A stretch of 64,000 nucleotides of DNA, taken from contig CAWCAJ010000001.1 in NCBI GenBank assembly GCA_963793465.1, forward strand, positions 930,001 through 994,000, written 5' to 3'. Below the pieces are notes generated by a model that was not told the DNA's origin, did no database searches, and was given only the letters and a program-made list of their open reading frames with translations. Within the stretch, counting starts at the first letter, position 1, and every line of letters starts with the position of its first letter. This document shows positions 8,951-17,150 of the stretch, piece by piece. The position numbers and the translations under genes are program-made. The stretch comes from CAJQPP01 sp963793465 (GTDB lineage: Bacteria > Planctomycetota > Planctomycetia > Pirellulales > Pirellulaceae).

Positions 8951-10102
8951 ATGCAATACTCCTTTCGACTGGCCGAATTACTGGGACACGTGCCGGACCC
9001 GCGGAAACGGCCGGGCACCATCAAAGCGATCGTCGAGTACACGGGTTTGGACCGCCATCAAGTGGCCGCGTTACTAAAAAACGAGGTCAAATACATCCCA
9101 CTCAAAGCACTGTCCCGGCTATGCGATTATCTGATTGAACATGGGCACGCATCGGCCGACCAATTGCCGGGTGCATTGTTTGCGGTGGAGCCTGAGAATT
9201 TCTGGGAAATGCTGGCGCGACGACGGCGTCTGGTGGTTTGTTTGGGAGTGCGGCGGGATATCGAGAACCGCAATCCGGACACGGCCTATGTGGTGGCTTC
9301 CGATTCCGTGCTGGCTGGCGAAATCCTCAACGGGGTGACGACTTTGGGAGGCACGGCCAAACTCAAAAAAGTCAGTGATGGCAGCGAAGTGCCCACAATC
9401 GCCACATTCACCCAACCCGAACATTTGCGACAGATGTTGGTCTGGAGTCCTGGTCAGACTTCCGACGAGGCCTTGCGGTCGCAAGCGGATCATAGCTATC
9501 GCGCGTTTTCTGATTCGTCCGGGGACAAGGCCCTGGTCTGTTTGGGAAGCACGAAAAGCAATCCGGTTGTGGAAATTGTCGTGGCCAACTCATTTGGCTG
9601 CGAGCCGTTCGTATCGCAGGACAGTGTCGACCGGCCCCAGGAACGTTCCTGCCCGGTGTTTTTTCGTTACCGGGACACGGACCCCCATCCGGCTTCCTGC
9701 CTGGCTGGATTGCATCTGTGCAAGGACCAGCAGGACCTGGAACCCGGTATCTATTACGAATCGGAAACCGGAGACTGGTTGCAGGCCAACATTGGCAAGC
9801 GGTCCCAACACGTGGCCATGGTGTTTTATATTTACCGCGAGTCGCAGGGTCGTCTGGAAATGGCGTTGGGTGGATTCTCCGGACGGGCAACACGTCTGCT
9901 GGCCCGCGCCCTGGCTACCCGCGCCGAAGACTTTTGGCCGCCGACCTACGAAGGTCAGGGAATCGCCATGGGTGCTTTTCTGATTGAGTTCAATGTCGGT
10001 AGCGAGAAGGAGGACGATATCCTGCGGACCGACCTGGCGGCCACCACGCGTGTGGTAGCTATTCCCGAAGCAGCGTTGAAACGTCGTCTCACCCAGGTGT
10101 AA
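8951..10102 (+). CDS. Protein with N-terminal Xre-like helix-turn-helix
   Basis: This is a 383-residue protein. Residues about 20-65 form a Cro/C1-type helix-turn-helix pattern (TIKAIVEYTGLDRHQVAALLKN followed by LKALSRLCDYLIEHG). The remaining 300 residues are a globular region I do not recognise. It has an early strand RLVVCLGV and a possible Rossmann-like alternation, and no enzyme signature is visible. It could be a transcription regulator with a ligand domain. It is divergent from the secreted SPOR-like protein, and the recombinase gene pair follows. Confidence 0.7.
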   Translation: MQYSFRLAELLGHVPDPRKRPGTIKAIVEYTGLDRHQVAALLKNEVKYIPLKALSRLCDYLIEHGHASADQLPGALFAVEPENFWEMLARRRRLVVCLGVRRDIENRNPDTAYVVASDSVLAGEILNGVTTLGGTAKLKKVSDGSEVPTIATFTQPEHLRQMLVWSPGQTSDEALRSQADHSYRAFSDSSGDKALVCLGSTKSNPVVEIVVANSFGCEPFVSQDSVDRPQERSCPVFFRYRDTDPHPASCLAGLHLCKDQQDLEPGIYYESETGDWLQANIGKRSQHVAMVFYIYRESQGRLEMALGGFSGRATRLLARALATRAEDFWPPTYEGQGIAMGAFLIEFNVGSEKEDDILRTDLAATTRVVAIPEAALKRRLTQV

Positions 10103-10423
10103 CCTGCCCTGCGGGTTGCGGATCGCCGTCCGTCTCAACCGCATAACCGCGAGCATCCGTGGTCGGCACCCGGGAATCCGCGAAAAAAAAAGCCGCGGTT
10201 GGTAGCGTTGCTTCGCTGGCAAACGGGTTCATTGGTACGGTTTATTCTGCCTTGATGACCGGGGTTTGGATCAATCGAATGCCCGCCGATTTCTCAACTA
10301 ACGCAACGGGCAAGTCAGGCCGATAGTTCCCTTATCACGCGTCGCCCGGCAAACCAAGGCATGCCAGCGACGTGCCATTCGGAACCGCTGGCAAGTCCGG
10401 CAAATGCAGAGAGTAGCAACAAT
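10103..10423. other. 321-bp intergenic region, no gene seen
   Basis: This stretch lies between two plus-strand genes. It contains a run of nine A residues inside a CCGCG...GCCGCGG context near 10178-10198, and an imperfect GGTTGCGG / CCGC-AACC pairing just after the HTH gene, which is too weak to call a terminator. The promoter of the next gene is presumably here. Confidence 0.4.
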
Positions 10424-10756
10424 ATGGCTGGTGAAGTTAGTATCGTGGCAATCGTCAAGGGTGAAGAGCGTTATGTCTTCATGTTCGACGACGACAGTCG
10501 GGCAGAGACCCTTCGCATGCTGGGACGATACGCATCCAACCCGGAATTGAGTTTCACCTGGTACGACGCCGCCGTGCTGAGCCAGAAGATCCGTCAAACG
10601 GAACCTTCCAGCGTGCATCAGGATGCCATCCCGGCGACACGGGATCGACGGATCATGCCTCTGCTGGAAAACGAATCCGCGTCCTTTCCTGATTTCGACT
10701 TTGACTTTCCCAGCTCGGACGACATGTGGATCGGTGACGAACCGGCCGGATCCTGA
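10424..10756 (+). CDS. Small hypothetical acidic protein upstream of xerC/D
   Basis: This is a 110-residue protein starting at ATG 10424. A longer frame from 10361 would add a Cys/Pro-rich N-terminus of unlikely composition. The N-terminal half (EVSIVAIVKGEERYVFMFDDDSR then LGRYASNPELSFTWYDAAVLSQKIR) looks folded. The C-terminus is acidic and Phe-rich (DFDFDFPSSDD). No domain is recognised. The recombinase start lies 30 bp downstream (or directly at the stop if TTG is used), so the two are probably one transcript. Confidence 0.7.
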   Translation: MAGEVSIVAIVKGEERYVFMFDDDSRAETLRMLGRYASNPELSFTWYDAAVLSQKIRQTEPSSVHQDAIPATRDRRIMPLLENESASFPDFDFDFPSSDDMWIGDEPAGS

Positions 10757-10786
10757 TTGGCTTCGGGGACCAACTGCGACATTGGC

Positions 10787-12004
10787 ATGAACCAAGCGAT
10801 TCAACGCTTCCTGCGATACCTGCAGGTGGAACGAAATGCCTCGCCTTTGACCATCAAGTCCTATCGCGAAGACCTGGATACGTTGGCCGAGTACCTGCAT
10901 GAGTCGCTGGGGCAGTCTCCCCAGCCCCATGAAGTTTCGGCACTTCAATTACGGGACTTCGTGGCAGCCCTACACGAAGCCGGCTATGCGGCCACCTCGA
11001 TCTCCCGCAAACTGGCGTCGCTCCGCAGCTTTTACCGGTTTGCGCAACGCGAAGGTCTGGCGGAGCACAATCCCGCCAAACCGCTTCGCAACCCGCGGCG
11101 GCAACGACAGCTGCCCCATTTCCTGACGACCAACGAGCTGGGCCAGCTGTTAAACGCACCGCCAGCAAATCAACCCATGGGTTTGCGGGACCGCTCGATT
11201 CTGGAAACCATGTATTCCGCCGGGCTGCGTGTCAGTGAACTGGTGGGTGTGAACGATGCAGATCTGGATTTCGAACAAGGGCTGGTGCGGGTTCGTGGTA
11301 AAGGCAAACGGGAACGTCTCTCTCCCCTGGGGCGGTACGCCATCCGGGCATTAAAGCGTTGGCTGGCCGTCCGTCAACTCTCGCCGCGAAGCAACGCGGC
11401 CCCTCAAAAGCCCGTTTTTGTCAACAAGTTTGGAAACCGGATCAGCACCCGGAGCATCGCCAGGATGCTGGAAAAGTACCTGAAACAGACCGGTCTGGAC
11501 CTGCGCACTTCACCTCATACCTTGCGTCACAGCTTCGCCACACACCTGCTGGACGGTGGCGCCGATATCCGCAGCGTGCAGGAATTGTTGGGCCACAAAA
11601 GCCTGATCACCACCCAGATTTACACGCACGTCAGCACCGCTGGCCTGCGGGAAGCTTACCGCAAGGCACACCCCGCGCGAATCGAGCCGAATCCGGGTCC
11701 CCACCGGTCCGCCAGAAGTCCGCCAGCAACCGCCAATAGCACCTCAGGCACCTCAGGCACCTCAGGCACCTCAAGCCGCTCAGTGTCCCCGCTGGTCGGA
11801 ATCGTCGTCGCCGTCATCGCCGCTGTTGTCCGCAGCGGGAGGTTCGAAAGCCTCGCCCGCGCCCGATTCTGGCGTCTCGTCCGGGTTGTCATCGTCCCAC
11901 ACCAACCGCCCTGCGATAGCATCATCGACCAGCTTGGCGATGGAAATCCGGTTGCGATTCAGCTGCAACAGGGACTCGGCACCCGTCAATGCGACTTTTC
12001 CTGA
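10787..12004 (+). CDS. Tyrosine recombinase XerC/XerD
   Basis: This is a site-specific tyrosine recombinase of the Xer group, which resolves chromosome dimers at dif. It has an N-terminal SAM-like core-binding domain (1-95) and a catalytic domain (105-285). The catalytic set is complete: R138, K162, H234, R237, H260 and nucleophile Y269. Start ATG 10787 was chosen over TTG 10757. The oddity is the tail: Xer proteins end soon after the HPAR-like segment (about 288), but here the frame runs another ~115 residues, through a TSG repeat and then antisense to the redoxin gene for 225 bp. One missing base would bring TAG at 11737-11739 into frame. Confidence 0.9.
   Translation: MNQAIQRFLRYLQVERNASPLTIKSYREDLDTLAEYLHESLGQSPQPHEVSALQLRDFVAALHEAGYAATSISRKLASLRSFYRFAQREGLAEHNPAKPLRNPRRQRQLPHFLTTNELGQLLNAPPANQPMGLRDRSILETMYSAGLRVSELVGVNDADLDFEQGLVRVRGKGKRERLSPLGRYAIRALKRWLAVRQLSPRSNAAPQKPVFVNKFGNRISTRSIARMLEKYLKQTGLDLRTSPHTLRHSFATHLLDGGADIRSVQELLGHKSLITTQIYTHVSTAGLREAYRKAHPARIEPNPGPHRSARSPPATANSTSGTSGTSGTSSRSVSPLVGIVVAVIAAVVRSGRFESLARARFWRLVRVVIVPHQPPCDSIIDQLGDGNPVAIQLQQGLGTRQCDFS
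11739..11774. repeat. 9-bp tandem repeat, four units (GCACCTCAG)
   Basis: Four copies of GCACCTCAG lie head to tail, the last ending in A. In the recombinase frame they encode repeated Thr-Ser-Gly. They sit between the end of the conserved Xer domain and the redoxin stop codon, as a short microsatellite would at a convergent gene junction. Confidence 0.85.
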
Positions 12005-12913
12005 GGGATCGATCAACCAGAACGATGGCACTGACTTCAAACCGTAGCTGGTCATGGTCGCCTGGTCCCAATTTCCAAGATTCAGACACGGCCAAGCCAC
12101 ACCATTTTCCTTGTTGAACGTGGCCACCGCGTCCAAGTCCTCGTCGACCGTCACCGTCAGCAGCGTCAGCTTGTCGCGGCTTTCTTCGGACTGCGATGCG
12201 TCCTTCAACATTTGAGTGGTCGCTTTGAAGTTGGGATCCGCCGTTGCGGCAAAGGTCAATAACACGTATTTGCCTCGCAGATCGGACAGCTTGATGGCCT
12301 CTCCGGAGGTCGATGTTCCGGTAATCTCGGGGGCCGGTTCGCCGCTGGCCAGCAGCCGCAACACCTCCAACGGCAATTCGGAAAAATCCAATTCGTCAAC
12401 TTCTCCAACCTGGAAACGACCGAAAGCCTGCACCAGCCAGGTTTTCTCAGACTCGGTAACCTCGGCCTGAATTCGCAACTCGAACAGGCCCTGGGGCACG
12501 TCGTAGATGACAAACTTGCCCTCTCCGCGTATTTTGAAGTCCTGCAAATGGCGGTTTTTCAACTTCTCCTGGTTTTCGGCCAGCAGCTGTTTTCCAGCTT
12601 CTGATTCATAGAACTCTTTTAACCACTGCTCCCGTTGTTGCGGAGTCCTCGACTGCCAGTCCTCTGGAACCTGAGGCTGTCTGAGGGCCACCAGTTGGCC
12701 CAAGCTGCCTTGAAAGCTGTCCCAATCCAATGTGGCCACCTGGTCGGAATTCAATACCAGGTTTCCCCGTATCGTGGCCAGCTTCGCTTCGTCCTGGGGT
12801 TCACCGGTGGCTTCCTGATGGCAAGGAATTGATGCCAGCAGTTGCGGCAGGGCAATTGCCAGGGAAAAAAACATCATCAGAAAGCAAGCGACCAATCGTG
12901 TCCGTGTGTTCAT
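11780..12913 (-). CDS. Secreted redoxin-fold protein lacking the CxxC motif
   Basis: This is a 377-residue protein with a signal peptide (FLMMFFSLAIALPQLLA). A helical, Gln/Glu-rich region is followed from about residue 190 by a TlpA/AhpC-TSA-like domain: APEITGTSTSGEAIKLSDLRGKYVLLTF, later YGLKSVPSFWLIDPSGKV with the cis-Pro loop. Where the active site WCxxC should follow the LLTF strand, the sequence reads AATADPN, so both redox cysteines are absent. It is therefore unlikely to be a thiol oxidoreductase and may be a binding or scaffold relative. The C-terminal tail is acidic. The gene converges on xerC/D. Confidence 0.8.
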   Translation of the reverse strand: MNTRTRLVACFLMMFFSLAIALPQLLASIPCHQEATGEPQDEAKLATIRGNLVLNSDQVATLDWDSFQGSLGQLVALRQPQVPEDWQSRTPQQREQWLKEFYESEAGKQLLAENQEKLKNRHLQDFKIRGEGKFVIYDVPQGLFELRIQAEVTESEKTWLVQAFGRFQVGEVDELDFSELPLEVLRLLASGEPAPEITGTSTSGEAIKLSDLRGKYVLLTFAATADPNFKATTQMLKDASQSEESRDKLTLLTVTVDEDLDAVATFNKENGVAWPCLNLGNWDQATMTSYGLKSVPSFWLIDPSGKVALTGAESLLQLNRNRISIAKLVDDAIAGRLVWDDDNPDETPESGAGEAFEPPAADNSGDDGDDDSDQRGH

Positions 12914-13492
12914 GGAAATCGGGAGAGGAGTCTGTGGAAGGGGTCAATTATCACCTATCAGGCAAGCCTATCTGCCCGTTAAGGTACCGTCAAATTGCCA
13001 TTTCGGTTAGCTGACGATTCGGAATCCGGTGGTCGCTACAATCCGGGCAACCCTGCACGAAGACCCAAAAACCGGAATCCATTGGGAGGCCCGGGCAAAC
13101 CCCCGAACTTCAACTGGCCTGGTGGCGTTCCATTCCAGTCGCGTTTTGGAGGAATCCGCAGGTCACGGAACTCTTTACCGGTTTCGGTCGACCCGGTGTC
13201 CGCGGCGAGTGGCAGAATTGCCCAGTGGTCTGACCAGGCTTATCTGACGGTTGCCACTGCTGGCTTGCCCGGCAGTGGCATTGCGAAACCAGCACAGTCC
13301 TTTCAATTCAGATCTGACAGGCCATTGGCGTGTGCCGCACTCTCGGTGCTTTTCTGCCGCGTGTGCTTTGAAACCGTGTTCGTGTTGTTCGATATCTCCG
13401 ACACGCTGAAGCGGATGGAACGGATGGAACAGAAGGCTTGAAAACGTCAATCCGCGGTCTCCGTACCGGCGGCGGTTTCCTCGCTGAATCCG
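12914..13492. other. 579-bp region without a supported gene
   Basis: A plus-strand open frame from TTG 12995 to 13441 (148 codons) fills much of this stretch. It has no ribosome site, no known domain, and a Pro/Gly/Arg-rich start with a Cys-rich end, so I treat it as chance. CGGATGGAA is repeated in tandem near 13411. The region lies downstream of the PQQ gene and upstream of the redoxin gene and should hold the redoxin promoter. Confidence 0.45.
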
Positions 13493-14809
13493 TTATTCCC
13501 GGGCCAGGCTAATACAGCGGATCTCGCGATCGTTACGGACAAAGATGCAACGGTTGGCAAACGCCGGATGCGACCAGCAGACACCGTTACGCTGACGCAG
13601 TTGCTCTGTCGTGGGCTCGATGATTTTGGCCCGACTGATTTCCTTGAATCCCTGTGGAGAGAGTTCGCCCAGAATCAACTCGCCCCGTTCATTGAACATC
13701 CAGGTTCGTTCACCATTTTGCACGAAGTGAATGGTGCTCCAACGGGACCTGGGAACAGCCGTTTCATCTTCCCAGACGCGGCTTCCGTCGGCGGCCTTCA
13801 GGCAACGCAATTCCCCGTAGCTATCGACTCCATAAATATGGTCCCCGATCCACAGCGGTGTGCTGATAATCGAATGCAAAGCTCTGGTTTTTCTCTCGTT
13901 GGGACCAATAGCGCTCCATACTTCCCGGATTTCCATCGAATCGCCACTCATTTCCAGCATCAGCGACCCGTCATAGAACGAAGTAAAAAACAGTCGACTG
14001 CCATTCACGACAGGTGTGGCCACACCGATCGGCATTTGGGAGGGTGGAAAAGGGTGCCGCCAAAAAACGGCGCCCGTTTCGGGATGCAAACCGGCAACGC
14101 TATCCCCCGTCCAGCAAACCAACACGTCCTGTCCGTTCTGCTGGACGAGGATCGGGCTGGAATACTGGGCGCGGTCCTGCAATGCCCTCCAAACCTCTTT
14201 ACCGGTTTCCAGATCCAATGCGACCAGACAAGCCCCCTCCGCTCCACCAATGTGCAGGATCACGTGCTTCCCATAAACCAGTGGCGAGGCAGCGATTCCC
14301 CAGATGGGCATCCGCTGGCTGCTGGAAATGGAATAGTCTTCGTCCAAATTGCGTTCCCAGATGACGTTTCCATTGCCGGCATCCAGTGCGCAGGCATGCC
14401 CCATCGTTCCCAAGGAAAACGCGGTGCCATTCACGATGGTCACCGAAGCCCTGGGCCCCGCCACGTAGCCCACGTTCACATACTCCGCGGCATACTCGTG
14501 TTGCCAGACGGGCTGCCCTGTGGCGGCCTCGAAGCACAATACCCGTTCGGTTTGGCGGTCATCCTTGGTCAGGCGGTCCATCACGTAAACGAGTCCATTG
14601 GCAACGGTGGGGCCGCTGTAACCGGACGAGATCGGTTGCGTCCAAAGCTTGCTCAACGAGCTGTCGTCGAACTGCTCCACGATACCCGATTCCTTCCAGT
14701 CGCCATCCCGGTGATCCCCACGCCATTGAGGCCAGTCGGCAGTCGCCTGCCAACACAACAACGTCGCCAGGTACCAGGAAACCGTCGAACCGCTGAAGAT
14801 AGAGAACAT
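13493..14809 (-). CDS. Secreted PQQ-type beta-propeller protein (BamB-like fold)
   Basis: This is a 438-residue protein with a short signal peptide ending near WQATA. It has repeated blade motifs of the form ALDAGNGNVIWE, ALDLETGKEVWR and LHPETGAVFWR, the tryptophan-docking pattern of PQQ/BamB propellers. The opening WPQWRG(D/P) motif is typical of the planctomycete family of such proteins. No PQQ-binding or dehydrogenase residues can be assigned, so a scaffold or unknown binding role is likely. It lies 107 bp downstream of argH on the same strand but is functionally unrelated to arginine synthesis. Confidence 0.88.
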   Translation of the reverse strand: MFSIFSGSTVSWYLATLLCWQATADWPQWRGDHRDGDWKESGIVEQFDDSSLSKLWTQPISSGYSGPTVANGLVYVMDRLTKDDRQTERVLCFEAATGQPVWQHEYAAEYVNVGYVAGPRASVTIVNGTAFSLGTMGHACALDAGNGNVIWERNLDEDYSISSSQRMPIWGIAASPLVYGKHVILHIGGAEGACLVALDLETGKEVWRALQDRAQYSSPILVQQNGQDVLVCWTGDSVAGLHPETGAVFWRHPFPPSQMPIGVATPVVNGSRLFFTSFYDGSLMLEMSGDSMEIREVWSAIGPNERKTRALHSIISTPLWIGDHIYGVDSYGELRCLKAADGSRVWEDETAVPRSRWSTIHFVQNGERTWMFNERGELILGELSPQGFKEISRAKIIEPTTEQLRQRNGVCWSHPAFANRCIFVRNDREIRCISLARE

Positions 14810-14858
14810 GATTGCTTTCCGGTTGGGGTGGCAAGAAGACAGACAGCCGAGGTGCCTC

Positions 14859-14914
14859 GGGCAAACTCGTTCGGGCGAACTCGTTCGGGCAAACTCGTTC
14901 GGGCGAAGTGGTTC
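14859..14914. repeat. 14-bp tandem repeat, four units, after argH
   Basis: Four consecutive 14-bp units of the form GGGC(A/G)AACTCGTTC lie here, the fourth diverged to GGGCGAAGTGGTTC. They alternate A and G at position 5, a higher-order 28-bp pattern. The block ends 2 bp before the argH stop codon and fills most of the argH/PQQ-protein gap. Confidence 0.9.
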
Positions 14915-14916
14915 GC

Positions 14917-16212
14917 TCAGGACAGATCATCCAGTCTTTTCCGCAGTTCGTCCAGTCGCAAGTCTCCACAGGCCCCGGGAGAAACACGTTCTCGCAGGCT
15001 GGAATCCGGGGATCGCCCCAGCCAATCCCGATCCTCGATGGGCTGGCGGTAGGCCTCGCGGAAGGGCATCCCCTGCCGGGTCACGCGTTCCATGGCCACA
15101 TCGGTGGAGTACAGCATGGGATCGATCGCGGCCAGCATCCGATCGCGATGCCACTGCATTCCGCCAATCAGCTCCACGCACAAATCCAGGGCCAGCAGTG
15201 ATGAATGAAAAGCGCGAATCACGGGCGGCTTGACCAGTTGGAGATCACGATGGTACCCGGATGGAAGAGACAACAGCGACTGGATTTCGCCGATTGCGCC
15301 CTGGACCACCGCATGTTGGGCCCGCGTCAATTCCACAAAATCAGGATTGGATTTGTTGGGCATGATGGATGAACCGGTGACAAAGGCAGGCGGCAGCGTC
15401 ACAAATCCAAATTCCTGGCTGGTGTACAAACTCAGGTCCCAACACAACCGTCGCAGATCCAACGTTGCCTGAGCCAACACGCTCAGGCACTGCAATTCAA
15501 AGCGACCCCGGCTGTTCTGCACATACATGGGATTCATCTGCAAGCGGGCAAAGCCCAACTCGTCGCAGACGCGTTGTCGGTTCAACGGAAGATTGACACC
15601 GTATCCCGCTGCGGTTCCCAGCGGGCAGCAGTCCACCCACTGTTCGGTCATTTGTGACAGTTCGGAAATATCCAGGAAGGATTCGGCAAAACTCCCCATC
15701 CACAATCCTACGGAGGACGGTACGGCGCGTTGCAAATGGGTGTATCCGGGCAGGGCCGTCAATTCATCGGCAACGGCCCGATCCAGGCAAGCACCCGCCA
15801 ACAAACGGGTCACATTCGTCAACGCGGTCATTTGATCACGCAAATACATCCGCATGGCCACCTGCACCTGATCGTTGCGACTTCGTCCGGTGTGCACTTT
15901 CTGTCCCACCGACTGCAGGTGTTCCGTCAACCAGAACTCGATCGCCGAATGCCCGTCTTCAAAGGGGGGGAGCAACTGGTACTGCCCGGTCTGAAACTGT
16001 TTGCTCAATTCGTTGAGACAGTCGCGTATGGCATTCAGCTCTGGTTCCGTAAGGATCCCGATGGACTGCAAACCGCTGGCGTGGGCGTAAGTGGCCAGAA
16101 TATCGTATTGAAAGATCTCCCGATCCAACGTCACATCCTCGCCCGACATGAACTGTTGGATTCGCTCGTCGGACGATACGGTTTCGGACTTGGACCACAA
16201 ATACTGGGTCAT
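14917..16212 (-). CDS. argH: Argininosuccinate lyase
   Basis: This is a 431-residue fumarase-superfamily lyase that splits argininosuccinate into arginine and fumarate, the last step of the pathway. Seen directly are the TGRSRNDQ motif at 108-115, LPGYTHLQRAVPSS with the catalytic His, and the family signature GSSIMPNKSNP at 270-280 with the flexible-loop Ser. The length is a little below the usual ~460. The start ATG overlaps the argC stop (ATGA), which shows translational coupling. It is the last gene of the six-gene arginine operon, matching the gene order known from Xanthomonas. Confidence 0.97.
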   Translation of the reverse strand: MTQYLWSKSETVSSDERIQQFMSGEDVTLDREIFQYDILATYAHASGLQSIGILTEPELNAIRDCLNELSKQFQTGQYQLLPPFEDGHSAIEFWLTEHLQSVGQKVHTGRSRNDQVQVAMRMYLRDQMTALTNVTRLLAGACLDRAVADELTALPGYTHLQRAVPSSVGLWMGSFAESFLDISELSQMTEQWVDCCPLGTAAGYGVNLPLNRQRVCDELGFARLQMNPMYVQNSRGRFELQCLSVLAQATLDLRRLCWDLSLYTSQEFGFVTLPPAFVTGSSIMPNKSNPDFVELTRAQHAVVQGAIGEIQSLLSLPSGYHRDLQLVKPPVIRAFHSSLLALDLCVELIGGMQWHRDRMLAAIDPMLYSTDVAMERVTRQGMPFREAYRQPIEDRDWLGRSPDSSLRERVSPGACGDLRLDELRKRLDDLS

Positions 16213-17150
16213 GGCAACAATCCTCTCTCGGAAGGCAGGCCAAACATCAGATTCAGATTTTGAATCACCTGCGAGGCCGCTCCTTTTCGCAGATTGTCAA
16301 TCACGCAAACGATGGCCAGTCGATTCCGGTCTTCGCGAGCATCCACTGTAAAGCCGCCAATCATTGCGCGATTGGTGTCGGTAACCTGTCGAATCTGGGG
16401 AATCTCCGGCACCACGTCGACCAGGGGAAAGGCAGCGTAGTATTCCTGAAATTCCATCAGCAGCTGCTCTACCGACGTCGCTTGTTGCAACATCAGACTG
16501 ACGGTCATATTGATACCGCGAAAAAACGGCGCCACATGGGGTAAAAAACGCACCGGGTGATTCAATTGCCGGCTGATTTCCAGTTCGTGAGTGTGGCCGG
16601 CCAGGGAATAGGGCAGGATGTTGTTCGCCAGCCGCGCGGGATCGTTTTTCTCATTGGGCGTACGACCGGCTCCACTGAAACCGGAGATACCAAATGCCTG
16701 GGGCCACCCTTGGACGCGATCGATGACCGGTAGCAATGCCAGCTGTGCGGCCGTGGCATAACAACCCGGGTTGGCCACACGCGTCGCATCGCAAATGCAG
16801 GTCTGATTTTTTTCCGGCAGACCATAGACCCACTCGTCCGAGAATCGAAAATCGCTGCTGATATCAATCACCTTCGCGTCGGTAGAGGCAATCTGGTCCC
16901 ACAGCATTCCGGCCTGGCCGTTGGGTTGCGCCAACACCCAGGCATCGGCCCCACAGGCCGTCATCGACGCGTGCGAAAGATCCTGGAACGTCCAATCGGC
17001 GGGCAGCTGGGGATAGGTCCGGGCAACAGGCTGGCCAGCCAGGCTACGCGAACCCACATAGACCACCTCGTATTCGGGAATCGCCAGCAGCAACTGCAAC
17101 AGTTCCTGGCCCACATAACCGCGGCCCCCGGCCAATGCCACACGGATCAT
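16209..17150 (-). CDS. argC: N-acetyl-gamma-glutamyl-phosphate reductase
   Basis: This is a 313-residue NADPH-dependent reductase that converts N-acetylglutamyl phosphate to the semialdehyde. It has the N-terminal dinucleotide motif GGRGYVG at 8-14, the catalytic cysteine C130 in NPGCYAT, and HTHELEISRQL in the dimerisation domain. The length fits the type-1 ArgC family. Both ends overlap neighbours by 4 bp (with the kinase/acetyltransferase upstream and argH downstream), so the three are translated as a coupled block. Confidence 0.96.
   Translation of the reverse strand: MIRVALAGGRGYVGQELLQLLLAIPEYEVVYVGSRSLAGQPVARTYPQLPADWTFQDLSHASMTACGADAWVLAQPNGQAGMLWDQIASTDAKVIDISSDFRFSDEWVYGLPEKNQTCICDATRVANPGCYATAAQLALLPVIDRVQGWPQAFGISGFSGAGRTPNEKNDPARLANNILPYSLAGHTHELEISRQLNHPVRFLPHVAPFFRGINMTVSLMLQQATSVEQLLMEFQEYYAAFPLVDVVPEIPQIRQVTDTNRAMIGGFTVDAREDRNRLAIVCVIDNLRKGAASQVIQNLNLMFGLPSERGLLP

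Noticed and set aside
10178..10198. Terminator from the A9 run with CCGCG/CGCGG arms
   Set aside because: The A run lies in the loop, and no U tract follows on either strand.
12995..13441. 148-codon plus-strand frame
   Set aside because: TTG start, no ribosome site, no domain, Pro/Gly/Arg-rich then Cys-rich composition; treated as chance.
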